NCBI GenBank assembly: GCA_021397835.1
Contig: JAJFZO010000407.1
Span: forward strand, 2,294,001-2,358,000
Length of the DNA stretch: 64,000 bases
Direction of reading: 5' to 3'
From: Moringa oleifera
Lineage: Eukaryota; Streptophyta; Magnoliopsida; Brassicales; Moringaceae
The notes beneath the pieces were generated by a model. That model saw nothing but the letters and a program-made list of their open reading frames with translations. It was not told the DNA's origin and ran no database searches. This document shows positions 26,901 to 36,655 of the stretch, one piece after another (position 1 is the first letter of the stretch; each line of letters opens with the position of its first letter). A program made the translations under genes and the position numbers.

Positions 26901-29900
26901 CAATGCTTGTAAGAAAAAAAAATTAAAATTAATTATTATATAAAGAAGAAGATGAGTCAATACCTCAAACTCAAGCAAAGGAGGACCAGTTTCTGACAGT
27001 AATGAGGCATTTAAAAGGTTGTGGAGACTACATGTTGCAAGAAGTGCAATGTCTTGATCCTTTTTATACCTAAAAAAAGTAAATGGAAAAAAAAAGCACA
27101 ATCTTGTTTATCCACATTCCTATAAAAGAAAATCATGAGAGCATGTATTTTTGTGCTTTTATGGATGTGAGTGATTGACTGTGCTATGTAACTGCAGTAG
27201 AGCCAATTGCATCACATATCATACAGTTTCAAGCCCTAAAAATATCTAGTTTGAAGCATCACACAGAGATGTCAAAACCAATCATACAATTCCAGTATAG
27301 TTGGGACAAGTCTTGGTAAAGCAGATTTCAATTGTGTCCGGGTGACAAGACCAACCATCTGACCCAACGCTTCCATAGAAGATACACGAACCTGTACAAC
27401 AGATAAGATTTTAAGTCAAATAACAAAAGAAATGAATTCAAATTTAAAAGACCATGGCAGACTTTTATACTACATAAAACCATATAGGATATGTGATATT
27501 ATGTACAGATTCAGGAAGAAATTACTCAATTTGCACAACTTTTCTTATTCTTCTTCTTCTTCTTTTTGTTTTTTTTCTAATCAGAAACAAAATCGTATGG
27601 ATATAAATAGAGCACCAAGAGGGTGCTGCCCTGTACAAAATTAATTATATAATAGGAGTACACAATTTAAATAACTTTTCACGGCTAGGTTTGGCATCAA
27701 GATAACAAACATAATGGGAAACAATTGTTTGCATACAAGGTCACCTTCATATGCAGACAAGAAACAATCTAATCTATTACACCTATATCATTCTTTCAGA
27801 ACAAATATCCTGCCCTATCATGTGAAGATACATGACCCACATAAGTAAAAATTATATGTGAAACCTGGCAGCAGTTTAGCTTTGGTAAAAAAAAAGATTT
27901 TCTTCAAGAAATGCACAACTCTATATTCATACCAAATATAGAAGGGAACAAAAACTATGAGAAAGCAGAGACAAATTTTATTTTGCAAACCTTAATATCA
28001 CGTGAAGTTGCCCAAACTCTTAATAAAAGCTCAAATGCAGAATTCAGGAATGACCTGCACTAAATGAAACACTTATTTGACACATTTCATCATCTAAATG
28101 AAATAATGGGCATCATATTATTAACAGGAAACAAAATATCAATCTCACATGACATCACCATCAAGAGGCGAATGCGAAGGGAAATCCATGCTATATTGCC
28201 AAGCAGCCTGACACCAACATTTAAATGCTAGAAAAGAATAACATTGTATCATAAGTCAGCTGAATACCAGTGAATAGAAATGGATTGCACATCTGAGAAA
28301 TTATCTAAAACAAGATTACCCCTAAGAGACAAATTTGCAAAATATGTAAGAGATATTTTGTCGATGCGAGAAAATATAGCTAAGAAGATAAAAGGAAAAA
28401 AAGGAATAGATATAGACCATAATAGCAGGGATAAGCTGACCATATTTAACCAGGTTTTACACCAAGATTCACTAAAATATGAGACGGAAGAAACTTCAAC
28501 TACAAAAATTGTAGATAATTTTCAAGTTTGACAGAAGAAGGAACTGAAGCTCAAAGCTTAAGCAAAGAAAACTTCAAGGAAGATCTATAACACAATCTCC
28601 TACAAACTCTGCCATCGAAGCTAGCACAGACACGAACCATAGTCTCTATATCATGACAGCTTTGGTTTGAAAAGCATCGATCTTTGACTATGATGGGAGA
28701 GTTAGGAAGTATAATGCAAAGCACGTCCCTCTATGTTTCTTTTTTCCTCTGATTTTCTGTTTAAGTGAAAAATATTCACTAAACTTGTACGCAGGGTTTG
28801 TGATAGCGATTTGAAAGCAATTCCCTTCTCTCTTCCTCCTTTTCTAATGAAAAATAAGATGAAAATCAAACTAAAGTTACTTTGACAGAAAAACACAATT
28901 TTGACAAAAACCTATTAGTTAGGAACTATAATGTAAAGCATGTCCCTCTCTGTTTCTTTTTTCCTCTGATTTTCAGTTTACGTGAAAAATATTCACTAAA
29001 TTTGTATGCAAGGTTTTTGATAGCGATTAGATAGCAATGCCCTTCTCTCTTCCTCCTTTTCTAATAAAAAATAAGATGAAAATCAAACGAAAGTTACTAT
29101 GACAGAAAAACACAATTTTTGTCAAAACCTATCAGTTAGGAGGTATAATGTAAAGCACGTCCCTCTGTTTCTTTTTTCCTCTGATTTTCAGTTTAAGTGA
29201 AAAATATTCACTAAACTTGTAGGCAAGGTTTGTGATAGCGATTAGATAGTAATGCCCTTCTCTCTTCCTCCTTTTCTAATAAAAGATAAGATGAAAATCA
29301 AACTAAAGTTACTTCGACAGAGAAAACACAATTTTGACAAAAACCTATTAGCTAAATCTCAAACACCTAACGTTACATCACAGTTAGCCAAATTAAGCTC
29401 ATAGTGTATCCATCATAGATACTGTTGGAAAAGGAAAATAAAAAGATGGATTGCACTCCTTGGTGCTATGTATGAAATATATATTGTTTCTTTTTTTATC
29501 AGAAACAAAGTTATATGTTATATATAGTTAGCACCAAGGGAGTGCCTCCCGTGCACAAGTATGGTCAGTTAGTTAGCAAGCATGAGTTCCATGAACTCCA
29601 CAAGTTTTACCTTATTTACAAAACAATTCCCAATGACCCAATAATTCCAACCCCCATTTATTTCTTCATGTATTCCAAAGCAATATCCACCCTTCAAAAG
29701 CCCTCTTATTCCTCTTCCCCAAACCATCCCAAAAAAACCACAAAAGAAACTAGCGTCATAACTTTCCTCTTCAGCTTTAGACATAACAAGTTCGCTCCAA
29801 GCTTCCAATTCAGCCACCACAGATCCAAAAATCATCCACTTGCCCCAACACTGACAAGACACTTTCTCAAATATTCAAAGTCGAAACTACACCAAAGCAG

Positions 29901-32900
29901 AATCTGAGGCACCGACTCCTCCTCAATCTTGCACAAAAAGCGTTTTATTCACCATAATATACCTTCTTTTCTTTAAATTGTCTATAGTTAATGACTTACC
30001 TCATGTTGCTTCCTAAATGAAAAATGCTGCCTTGATAGGGCTTTTACTTTCCAAAGCAATGGACATGGGAAGGACTTCCCCCACCTTGCTGATGAAGCTC
30101 CTCATTTACCCGAAAGAATGATTTAGAGTAAATTTCTTATTATCATTCCCACTCCAAACAACCAGATCATCATTCTCTGTCATGGGTTTAATATTGTAAG
30201 AATTCCCTCAAAAAACTGGTCAAACATTTCTACCTCCCAATCCTGAGCCTCCCTCATTCTCCCCCCATCTCACATGATAACTAACCCATGCCCCCTTATT
30301 CCTAGCCAAGCGGAACAACCCCGAAAAGTCTTCAGCTAATAATTTGTCCCCACATCAAGCATCCAGCCAAAAATCTAACAAACCGACCCCCTCCCACCTG
30401 AAAATACACCGAAGGCCCAAACTCCTTTCACACATTCCAAATTGTTTTCCAAACCCCACTGCCATATAGCTCCCTTTCTACCATCGTGACCCACCCACCC
30501 TCCTCCACTCCATATCTAGCCTTCAACACCTTCATCCATTTTATATCTCTCTCCAGCATAAACCGCCATAGCCATTCACCCAACATTGCAAGATCAAAAG
30601 CTCGAAGAGGCTTAAGACCTCAACCATTTTCTACCAATTGTTTCTCAACCGTTTTCCATCCCTCCAATTGATATTTAAAATTCTCTTGGAAGCTACCGCA
30701 AAAAAACTTCAACTCAACCCATTTCTCTTGGAATAGCAAATAAAGATAAAATATATAGGTAAGCTAGATAAGGTGCGCTTAATTAAAGTCAGCCTACCCT
30801 TTGACAAATGTCACCTTTTCCACTTAGCAAGCTTTATTTCAAAGCAAAAATATATATTGTTTCTTATAAAAATATGTTGGAAAACAAGATGGAAGCTCGT
30901 ATACCATAGTTAAAAGGAGTAAATTAGTAAATCACATGTTACAGCAATCAGACAAAATACAAGCTAAAAAAAGATTTGAACAGGATGTAACAAACCATTT
31001 GCAAATATTGGCCGATGAATCTCTCGAACATTTCCAAGAATAGGTAGAATCCGTGAAAGTACATCCTTCAATCGCGGAGTGAACTGCAAAGCTTCAATAA
31101 AATTAAGTACAAAAGACATTCAATTAATCGGACAAGCGCAGTTACCAAGAAAACTTTCAAGCTATTAGAGAAATTAAACAAAACGGAAGTTAGATTATTA
31201 ACCATCAGCAGAGGCAAAGTCTGCAAGAATTTGAACCATAGCTGGCAAAGCTGAACTCAGCCCTGACAAATGAAGATATATTTCTTCCATCATCTGTGCA
31301 AATCATAATAACTAATAATCATTAAATCAAACATACAAGAGATTCATAACAAAAAAATTTTAAAAGAAAAGAAAAAGTGACAGAGACATGTTCATGTGCA
31401 TGCAAACACGTAAAGAAGGAAAGAGAACCAGGTGGTGGCATAGTTAGTAAGATGACAAGAATGTTTGATGTATCATCATATAAGCAAATGCAAAGAAACC
31501 GAGTGTTCAAAAAGGTTGCAGTAGCATGCAAGAACAAAAATTATTAAAACCAATTTTAACAAAGGAAAGTTAGTTATGCCTTCAGCCCTCTTCCCAAAAG
31601 TTAGTAGGCCCTCATACCTCTCTTACGTGCTAAACAACTGTGGCCATGCACTAGTCCACACTTGCACGTGTATATGCACATTGTGAGCACATAAGCACAC
31701 ATAGCCACACATATCCGCGTGTTATGCTTGTGTGCGTACAACATGCAACCAAACCATTGAGTAGTACATCAGCTCCGATATACCAATTTGGCTGCCACAA
31801 CATTTTTTTTATCCAATACTTTGACCCAGTATTTATTTATTTGATGCTGCCTGCAAAATGACCAGGTTTCTTACACTTTTTTTTTTCTTGAATATGTATG
31901 GCCTTGTAATATTAATTTTATGGACAGCAACTGCCTTAGTTTTATCAGAAATTTGTCTTCTTATGTTGTCTTTTGCCTGTAGCTTTCCCTTTCAAAACAT
32001 ACTAAGATATTGTTGTCTTTGCCTTACTTCATGGCAGTAACAATCAATGAAATTTGATATTTCATGATACAAAATTTCTTCCAAAGCTACTCTAAATTTT
32101 AATTTAAAAGAGGAAGAAGAACAAGAAAAAGAAAAAAAAAACTGAAAAAGAAGAAGCAAAACTGCATTAGGAGCCATTCTTTGACAAAAAGAACACAGAG
32201 GAGATACAGGAGAGATTCTAGTTTCACATGAGAAACAAAAGCAAGAAACTTACAAGGTCAGGCAGATGCGAGCCTATTGAGACAAGTAGCCCTGCTGCTG
32301 CCCTCTGCCAGTCAGCATTGAGTTCCTACATCATAGTAAACAACAAAAACGAAGTATCAGAGGCCAACATCAACAAACTCTTGAAACATGAGAAGCATAT
32401 CAAATCAGATGAAGCCATCAACCAGAAAATATCAAAGTGTCACTCCAACTAAATATTAAGAGATTGCTTGTCAAGGCATTATTATTATATGGCCAAAAAC
32501 CAATCACATGAAACTCAGATAATAACACCTAACTGACGTGGTTCTACACAATACACCATAATACTATAGAAGAAGAAGCAAGGTGTACAGACAGGACAAA
32601 GTTACTGCAACTGAGATGGTCTTACACGATACACCATAATACTTTGATTTGCTAACCTTAACTTCAGCATGCCAACACAATTCATATAACCTTCACCATG
32701 TATACATGGACATAAATGTTACTCAATATTCAAACAACCAATGCATTTCTCCCCTTGAATGACCAAATTTGACCCCTTTACACTCAAAGTCAGCACAGGC
32801 TGCAAGTGTGTACAAAGAAAATAAAATTGACATCAACAATCAAAAACAAAATCAAGAAAAACTGATATCAAAAATGGTAGGTGAGAAAGCCTGCTTCAGC

Positions 32901-34027
32901 AAGCAGTGCATTCTACAAAAGTCACATTATTTACTGTGATTTGTTCATTATCTTCTCAATCTCACTGTGCCAGTAGAAAGGAGCTTCACAGCTAATTTGC
33001 TTCAAAAATCAATAAAAATAGCATTAAATTTAGCATCATGACCAGGAACCTTCCTTTTCTTTAGATTATAGGACCAACAATGAGTTCTTCTTAATACTAC
33101 CAACAGTAGCAGAGCAAGCTTTAAATAGAGCTGCTACACTTGGAACACAATTGGATGCTCGAACCAAGGAAGGCAAATATATACACTAAGATGTCACCAG
33201 GTCACATGCAAAATAGCCTGACACAAAACCAGGGAGGCTAAAGATACAGCAATATTTAACTAAATTATACACATCATTCTCAACTCAATCAAATGTCACA
33301 AAATTGCAACCATGCCACTCATGTTACAATCTGTTCAATGCAAAAACAAAGTAAATGGAATAGATGTGCAAATTCACTCATGAACAAAAGCACCTTGGAG
33401 GAGATTATCTCAGAAGTGGCAATTTTAGCAAGCTTTGTCATGAAAGCTGTATCAACATCTCTTTTATCCAATGCGCGAACACCAAAGGCCATTACTTGGA
33501 AAACCCCAGCCAAATTGCCAAAACGCTAGAAAATTCACATCAAGCATTATTAGACTCCACAATCCCGTAGAAAATAGGTGTACAAACTAATATGAGCTCT
33601 AGCTCAGATTCCAATTAAATTCAAAGAAAAAGAGCAGTACCCTTCGTCCTCCTCGTGACACAGTAGAGCAACAGTCCAGCACCAGAAGCGGATTTCTGCG
33701 ATCACATATTTATCAGCTCAATGTCATAATTCTGGATATTCGCATATATGGATACCTATATACGCATGAGTTTTTGTGTCTATAGAGAGAGGAAAGTACA
33801 GTGCAGCGATGTCTTTAAGAGAAGCCATGGAGGCTTCTCTGACAATAGGAGATTCATCTGCGAGCGATGAAACCAGAACCTGAACGGCGTCTGTACAAGA
33901 ACCAAACAAATTTAAATTAGAATTCAAAATCTAAACAGTGTAACAGAAATTGGGCGAATTGAAACTAGAAGCAGGTATTGGAGATGCCTGGTGCGGAAAT
34001 TGAGCTTCCAGAGCTTGAAGAAGCCAT
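5123..34027 (-). CDS. SGR6: SGR6-like HEAT-repeat protein, 44 exons, 3' end off window
   Basis: Spliced on the minus strand, 44 exons give an open frame of 1,471 residues starting [13 protein letters not shown] at 34027 and running to VTAVSCVLM at 5123. The order and content match plant SHOOT GRAVITROPISM 6 / Maestro-HEAT (MROH1-like) proteins, which are about 1,700 residues, so roughly 240 C-terminal residues should lie beyond position 1. The protein is an alpha-solenoid of HEAT repeats; examples are the [11 protein letters not shown] segment in exon 2 and [14 protein letters not shown] in exon 43. No transmembrane segment or catalytic motif is visible. In Arabidopsis the family member is reported at the vacuolar membrane and acts in shoot gravitropism; that role here is inferred from homology. 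All junction phases agree and the total coding length divides by three. The oddities are a GC donor in intron 1, a 9-kb intron 11 filled with LINEs, and a LINE just downstream of exon 44. Confidence 0.95.
18276..18536 (-). mobile_element. LINE 3'-end fragment
   Basis: On the minus strand, 18380-18577 encodes a block with [17 protein letters not shown], typical of the C-terminal region after the zinc finger of plant L1 ORF2. It is followed by a 3' region with GGGAGGCACTCCC near 18330-18345 and a terminal A-rich tail at about 18276. It abuts the tail of a second element at 18540, so it is probably an older LINE interrupted or truncated by the later insertion. Confidence 0.75.
19957..20379 (-). 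pseudogene. LINE reverse transcriptase, FADD box intact
   Basis: A 140-codon open stretch on the minus strand has [11 protein letters not shown] near its start and [17 protein letters not shown], the metal-binding FADD of the RT palm. A further block at 20473-20682 holds [11 protein letters not shown] and [13 protein letters not shown], the fingers region. The two blocks are separated by stops and a frame change, so the enzyme is broken although its catalytic box is unchanged. Confidence 0.87.
21534..22084 (-). pseudogene. LINE endonuclease, two overlapping broken frames
   Basis: 21743-22084 encodes the N-terminal part ([14 protein letters not shown]) and 21534-21833 the C-terminal part ([27 protein letters not shown]). 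Together these cover the GDFN, SRIDR and DHxP blocks of an AP-like endonuclease. A frameshift near 21800 separates them. Confidence 0.85.
23632..25040 (-). mobile_element. Second LINE copy, internally deleted
   Basis: A T run at 23635-23644 on the plus strand marks a LINE 3' tail, with a preceding TTTTGTTTTTGCT-type tail motif on the minus strand. The left part (about 23650-24500) resembles the ORF2 3' region; for example, the stretch around 24345-24365 matches one at about 448-470 in the first element. The right part (about 24600-25040) resembles the ORF1/5' end of the first element around 4600-4990. RT and endonuclease regions are absent, so the copy has a large internal deletion. Boundaries are approximate. 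Confidence 0.65.
25483..25499 (+). repeat. Target-site duplication, left copy (17 bp)
   Basis: The sequence ACATCAACCAGCATCTT at 25483-25499 is repeated exactly at 26393-26409 and flanks the plus-strand LINE copy. Confidence 0.9.
25500..26392 (+). mobile_element. 5'-truncated LINE copy on plus strand, with 17-bp TSD
   Basis: The plus strand encodes the end of LINE ORF2. A zinc-finger-like [15 protein letters not shown] lies at 25606-25650, and 25883-26086 encodes [19 protein letters not shown], the usual block downstream of the RT. A 3' stem-loop (GGCAC at 26183-26187 with GTGCC at 26195-26199) and a GTTTCTGATCAGGAAAAG tail follow near 26231-26248. A second 3'-end-like segment continues to 26392. 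Exact 17-bp direct repeats flank 25500-26392. This is the only LINE in the window antisense to the host gene. Confidence 0.9.
26393..26409 (+). repeat. Target-site duplication, right copy (17 bp)
   Basis: This is the exact second copy of the 17-bp repeat at 25483-25499; it directly follows the A/T-rich 3' end of the plus-strand LINE. Confidence 0.9.
27545..27672 (-). mobile_element. Very short LINE 3' fragment in SGR6 intron 9
   Basis: On the minus strand it ends with a 6-bp stem-loop (27611-27616 pairing with 27622-27627) and a TTTTGTTTCTGATTAG tail running into an A-rich, GAA-repeat end. This matches the 3' ends of the other LINEs in the window. An 8-bp direct repeat AACTTTTC at 27537-27544 and 27673-27680 may be its target-site duplication. 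Only about 130 bp of the element was inserted. Confidence 0.7.
28702..29353. repeat. Tandem array of three 217-bp units in SGR6 intron 7
   Basis: Unit starts are 28702, 28919 and 29136, each beginning TTAGGA and containing the shared segments CACGTCCCTCT (with a T for C in unit 2), TTCTTTTTTCCTCTGATTTT and GTGAAAAATATTCACTAAA. The three units differ by scattered substitutions and a few single-base or dinucleotide indels that leave the 217-bp spacing unchanged between starts. The array has no coding potential and lies 120 bp from the LINE at 29493. Confidence 0.93.
29475..29492 (+). repeat. Target-site duplication, left copy (18 bp)
   Basis: AAATATATATTGTTTCTT at 29475-29492 recurs exactly at 30848-30865, flanking the LINE between them. 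Confidence 0.9.
29493..30847 (-). mobile_element. 5'-truncated LINE in SGR6 intron 7 with 18-bp TSD
   Basis: This 1,355-bp minus-strand copy ends at 29493 with a short A tail and TTTGTTTCTGAT motif. A stem-loop near 29531-29545 lies within GGGAGGCACTCCC. Degenerate ORF2 3' coding follows (29569-29862 on the minus strand and further to about 30800), covering the zinc-finger and post-RT region. The 5' end stops within the region just after the RT, a typical result of incomplete reverse transcription. Exact 18-bp direct repeats flank it, so both boundaries are known to within the tail. Confidence 0.92.
30848..30865 (+). repeat. Target-site duplication, right copy (18 bp)
   Basis: This is the exact second copy of the 18-bp repeat at 29475-29492, located at the 5' (right) end of the LINE and about 130 bp from SGR6 exon 7. 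Confidence 0.9.
32532..32644. repeat. Short direct repeat in SGR6 intron 5-4 region
   Basis: Two copies of about 33 bp, at 32532-32564 and 32612-32644, share ACACCATAATACT and flanking bases, with a spacing of 80 bp. They lie in the intron between exons 4 and 5. No function is apparent. Confidence 0.7.
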
Positions 34028-35049
34028 GGATTATACACTGACTTCGAAAAATGAAAAAAGGATTTACTGGCGCATCTCAAAGCACGAGAGATTTCGAAGG
34101 AGGAAAGGAAACAGCAGGAGAACGACAGCTGGTTATTATTGCCACGTACGGAAATCGACAAATCCAAGTGAATTGTCTTCTATTTAACGTTAACAATCGT
34201 GATTTTGATGGAGAAGCGAGTACCGATTTCTCTTCCAATTCAAGCAGATCTAGAAGCCCTGACATTCACCAACTCCATTAATTCATTTCCACATCAGTTT
34301 TTCACTGTTCCATACTCCAGCCTCCAATCGGCCATAGCACAACAGAATCTTCCACAGACTGACAATATGTTACCTTCGGTTCTGAGTTGTCACCGTCCGT
34401 GTTAATCCGAACAAGCACCACGGGCCCTGCGCTATAGGCCAAGACCACAAGAGCCTAATGGACCGCCTAGCAACCCTAAGGTCATAACAAAAGATACCAT
34501 AATGTGGAAAAAGCTTGGGCATGCTATTTGGTCTTCAAAGAGTACCACAAGAGTTTCAAAGACTAAACCATTAAACAAAAGCTCAATTAGATTGTGATTT
34601 TGATTTGGAAAAAATTTGAAAACAAAGGCCCTCGGAATTACTTGATATCCTTATTAACTGTTGATCGAAACTTGATTAAATAATTTTGATTCAAAAACAT
34701 TTTACTGCCCCTCCCTTAATATAAGAATAAAAAATTTTGACTTGGGTTTGGACATATTGATGTAAAAAAATTTGAGCATGGGTTTAAAATTCGATTAAAT
34801 CAGTTAAAATTCTCCTTTCAACTGTCTGTAATCAACTCTATTGGAAAAATATGTAACCCATGAAGAAAAATATGTAACCCATGAAGAAAAATATTTCGTC
34901 AAAATAAGAGCACAATAAATTCGTAAAAAATTATTTCATCAATGAACATATTATATTTTCTCAGAAAAATATAATGCCGTGGAAATTTTTATAACTGCCA
35001 GAAGTTTTTTGAAGGATCAGACTCTCCTCTTTTGCAAATCCATCTTAAT
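34028..35049. other. SGR6 upstream region / spacer
   Basis: This non-coding stretch lies upstream of the SGR6 start (which reads leftward). It holds a GGGCCC element at 34422-34427, a telo-box-like AACCCTAA at 34472-34479 (both are motifs often seen near broadly expressed plant genes; their role here is only suggested) and a 22-bp tandem duplication at about 34846-34892. The 34051-34281 open frame has no recognisable similarity and overlaps the likely 5' UTR. No TATA box stands out. Confidence 0.5.
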
Positions 35050-35416
35050 TGTTAGGATTCTGGACTCTTCTCTCTGTGATTCTGCCAAAATTCTGAATAT
35101 GGACTCTTTTCCCTGCAGATCGAATTCTCAACAATCAAATGGGTTGAGTCCAAATGCCCAGACAATGGACCTAAGCGCCACTGCTGCAAAACATCCCAAT
35201 GCAACAAGTACAGGCCCAATAGAAAAAGATTTTACTGTGTAATTATAGAATTAAGCTTTGATACAATTGATTAAGTTGATTAACAATTCTGTAATTGTTA
35301 CCCTACCTATAAATACATAATATGTGGCCTCAAAGACGTTGAGCAGCCACCATCTTCCAAAAGAAATATACAGCAGTCTTTACAATTTTTATACTATTTT
35401 ATCTTTAATCCCAACA
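35050..35416 (+). repeat. Probable solo LTR (Copia-like)
   Basis: The 367-bp stretch begins TGTTAGGATT and ends AATCCCAACA, a near-perfect terminal inverted pair of the TG...CA type. Inside, CCTATAAATACATA at about 35309-35322 fits an LTR TATA box, followed by the U5-like end. No primer-binding site or internal coding region adjoins it, so it would be a solo LTR. I could not find a matching 5-bp target duplication (TTAAT left, ATCAC right), so the call is moderate. Confidence 0.55.
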
Positions 35417-35711
35417 ATCACTCAATCCTACTCTTAACTTCAGCAATAAGGGGGCCAGGTCATGTCCAACTTATTTTTAAGTTGATAATATCAGATATAA
35501 GTTCCTAAGTTTTTTTTGGTTAAATTTCCAATTTTTCATCTGCGTGTGTCTAATAAAAATTAATTGGAAAATATATAATAAGTAGTTTAAAATAATAATG
35601 GAATATAGATAGAAAAATCAGCCTCCAACAACTAAATTCCTCTATTTAAGATTGGTAATTTATTGTTGCTGGAACAAAGATTTAGGTGCAAGAAGAGTTA
35701 GAGTGAGTTTC

Positions 35712-36607
35712 TCATGGACAGAACGTTATGAAGTAATCAGCTCCACCAATACAAGTAACGGTGCTAGTCTTATCATCATAAGCGTAACTGTAAGCTTGAG
35801 GACACTGCTTCTTGAAAATCTGAGAATAATTTGTGGCCGGGCATTTTTCCGGCGTGCCAAATATTGCGCCGCTACAACAGTACTCTGGCTTGTTAAACGC
35901 GACGCACGCGCTCTTGCAACCGACGATGCTTCCGCTAGAGGATTTAATCTGCAGCTCAGGTGGACAAACCGCGTTGACGTTAGCCGGGCAGCTGGTGCTG
36001 TTGCACCCATTGACACCTTGTGGTGTGACGGAGACGGGCAGGTTGAATCCATCGACGAGGCTGACATCGTAGAAGTCTTTCCCTTTGTTTTCCGCTAAGA
36101 AGAATTCGACAAGGGATGCCGGTGGAGCACCTCCTGCCCCTTTGCATTCAACCTGGCCCGACCCGCAATCTCCGGTTTCGCAGGTGAATTTCCCGGTGGA
36201 GTCTGTGGCACAGCCGGTTCGAGCCCAGAAGCGCCCTGACCATGGAGCCTGGACGGTTAGGGTTGATTTTGCCTTGGAGGCGAGCTCGAAACCAGTTGAT
36301 GATAAAGGAGGACTGCCTGCGCCGCTCAGCGCCCCTGGCCAAATAGTGAACGGGCAGTTGTTTGTGAACGTGAAGGTGGCAGATTGAGCACCTGCCATTA
36401 ACACCCAAAAACAAAACATATGAACAGCCAGTAGTCTAGCAATTTGCATGCATGCATGCATATAAATTAAAGAAGATATATATCTAATAAGTTTATTTCC
36501 TTTGTTTTTCAAATAAAGGAATAATCCATATTGAAGTGCCTCCTGGATGATTTACCAGAGAAGAAGAGAATGGCCAAGGCCAAGCCATAGATTACTGAAT
36601 TCTCCAT
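35712..36607 (-). CDS. Thaumatin-like (PR-5) protein, two exons, 243 aa
   Basis: Exon 1 is 36556-36607 and exon 2 is 35712-36391; joined they give 732 bases, 243 residues plus stop. Exon 1 encodes most of the signal peptide ([18 protein letters not shown]), so the protein should enter the secretory pathway. The mature part starts near [14 protein letters not shown]. All 16 cysteines of the family are present. The thaumatin signature [17 protein letters not shown] is intact, and the acidic-cleft REDDD residues can be found (R in WSGRFWAR, E in LVEFFLAE, D and D in [11 protein letters not shown] in YAYDD). Family members act in defence, some binding or cleaving beta-1,3-glucan; that activity is inferred. 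The longest single open frame would start upstream inside the intron, but the signal-peptide intron with GT donor and AG acceptor is the usual structure in part of this family. Confidence 0.96.
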
Positions 36608-36646
36608 TGCTGAGAATTATACATCTAGCTTTTAATGACTAGTGGT

Positions 36647-36655
36647 TTTATATAC
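36647..36655 (-). promoter_or_regulatory. Putative TATA box of thaumatin-like gene
   Basis: Read on the minus strand this is TATATAAAA, about 40 bp upstream of the ATG at 36607. It would place transcription start only a few bases to about 20 bases before the start codon, giving a very short 5' leader. Confidence 0.55.

Larger units (their letters stand above)
17978..26963 (-). other. SGR6: SGR6 intron 11 (8,986 bp), LINE trap
   Basis: This intron separates exon 11 (ending LLEFE) and exon 12 (starting DLTVIL), which are contiguous in the family protein. It contains the LINE nest at 18276-25040 and the plus-strand copy at 25500-26392. The remainder (17978-18275, 25041-25499, 26393-26963) is non-coding AT-rich intron sequence with no other feature I can identify. 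Splicing must remove nearly 9 kb here. Confidence 0.9.
26964..34027 (-). other. SGR6: SGR6 exons 1-11 (5' exon block)
   Basis: Exon coordinates, all minus strand: 1, 33988-34027; 2, 33800-33890; 3, 33641-33695; 4, 33394-33525; 5, 32254-32325; 6, 31203-31293; 7, 30996-31091; 8, 28149-28227; 9, 27991-28054; 10, 27288-27391; 11, 26964-27069. They encode residues 1-310. Each boundary was set by an AG acceptor, a GT donor (GC for intron 1) and continuity with the conserved family sequence, for example RGGRR|RFGNLAG across exons 3-4 and [14 protein letters not shown] across exons 10-11. Long introns are 3 (32326-32393 side up to 33393 removed from intron 4, about 1.07 kb between exons 4 and 5), intron 5 (31294-32253) and intron 7 (28228-30995). 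Intron 7 holds the tandem array and a LINE. Confidence 0.92.

Noticed and set aside
28702..29353. CRISPR-like array
   Set aside because: Units are contiguous 217-bp tandem copies with no spacers, in a plant intron.
35652..36098. Plus-strand open frame of 148 codons and other frames opposite the thaumatin-like gene
   Set aside because: It is antisense to a well-supported coding exon and has no recognisable similarity; the openness is a by-product of the GC-richer exon.
36392..36512. Single-exon start for the thaumatin-like protein
   Set aside because: The added N-terminus is not signal-peptide-like at its start, whereas splicing to 36556-36607 gives a typical signal peptide in frame.
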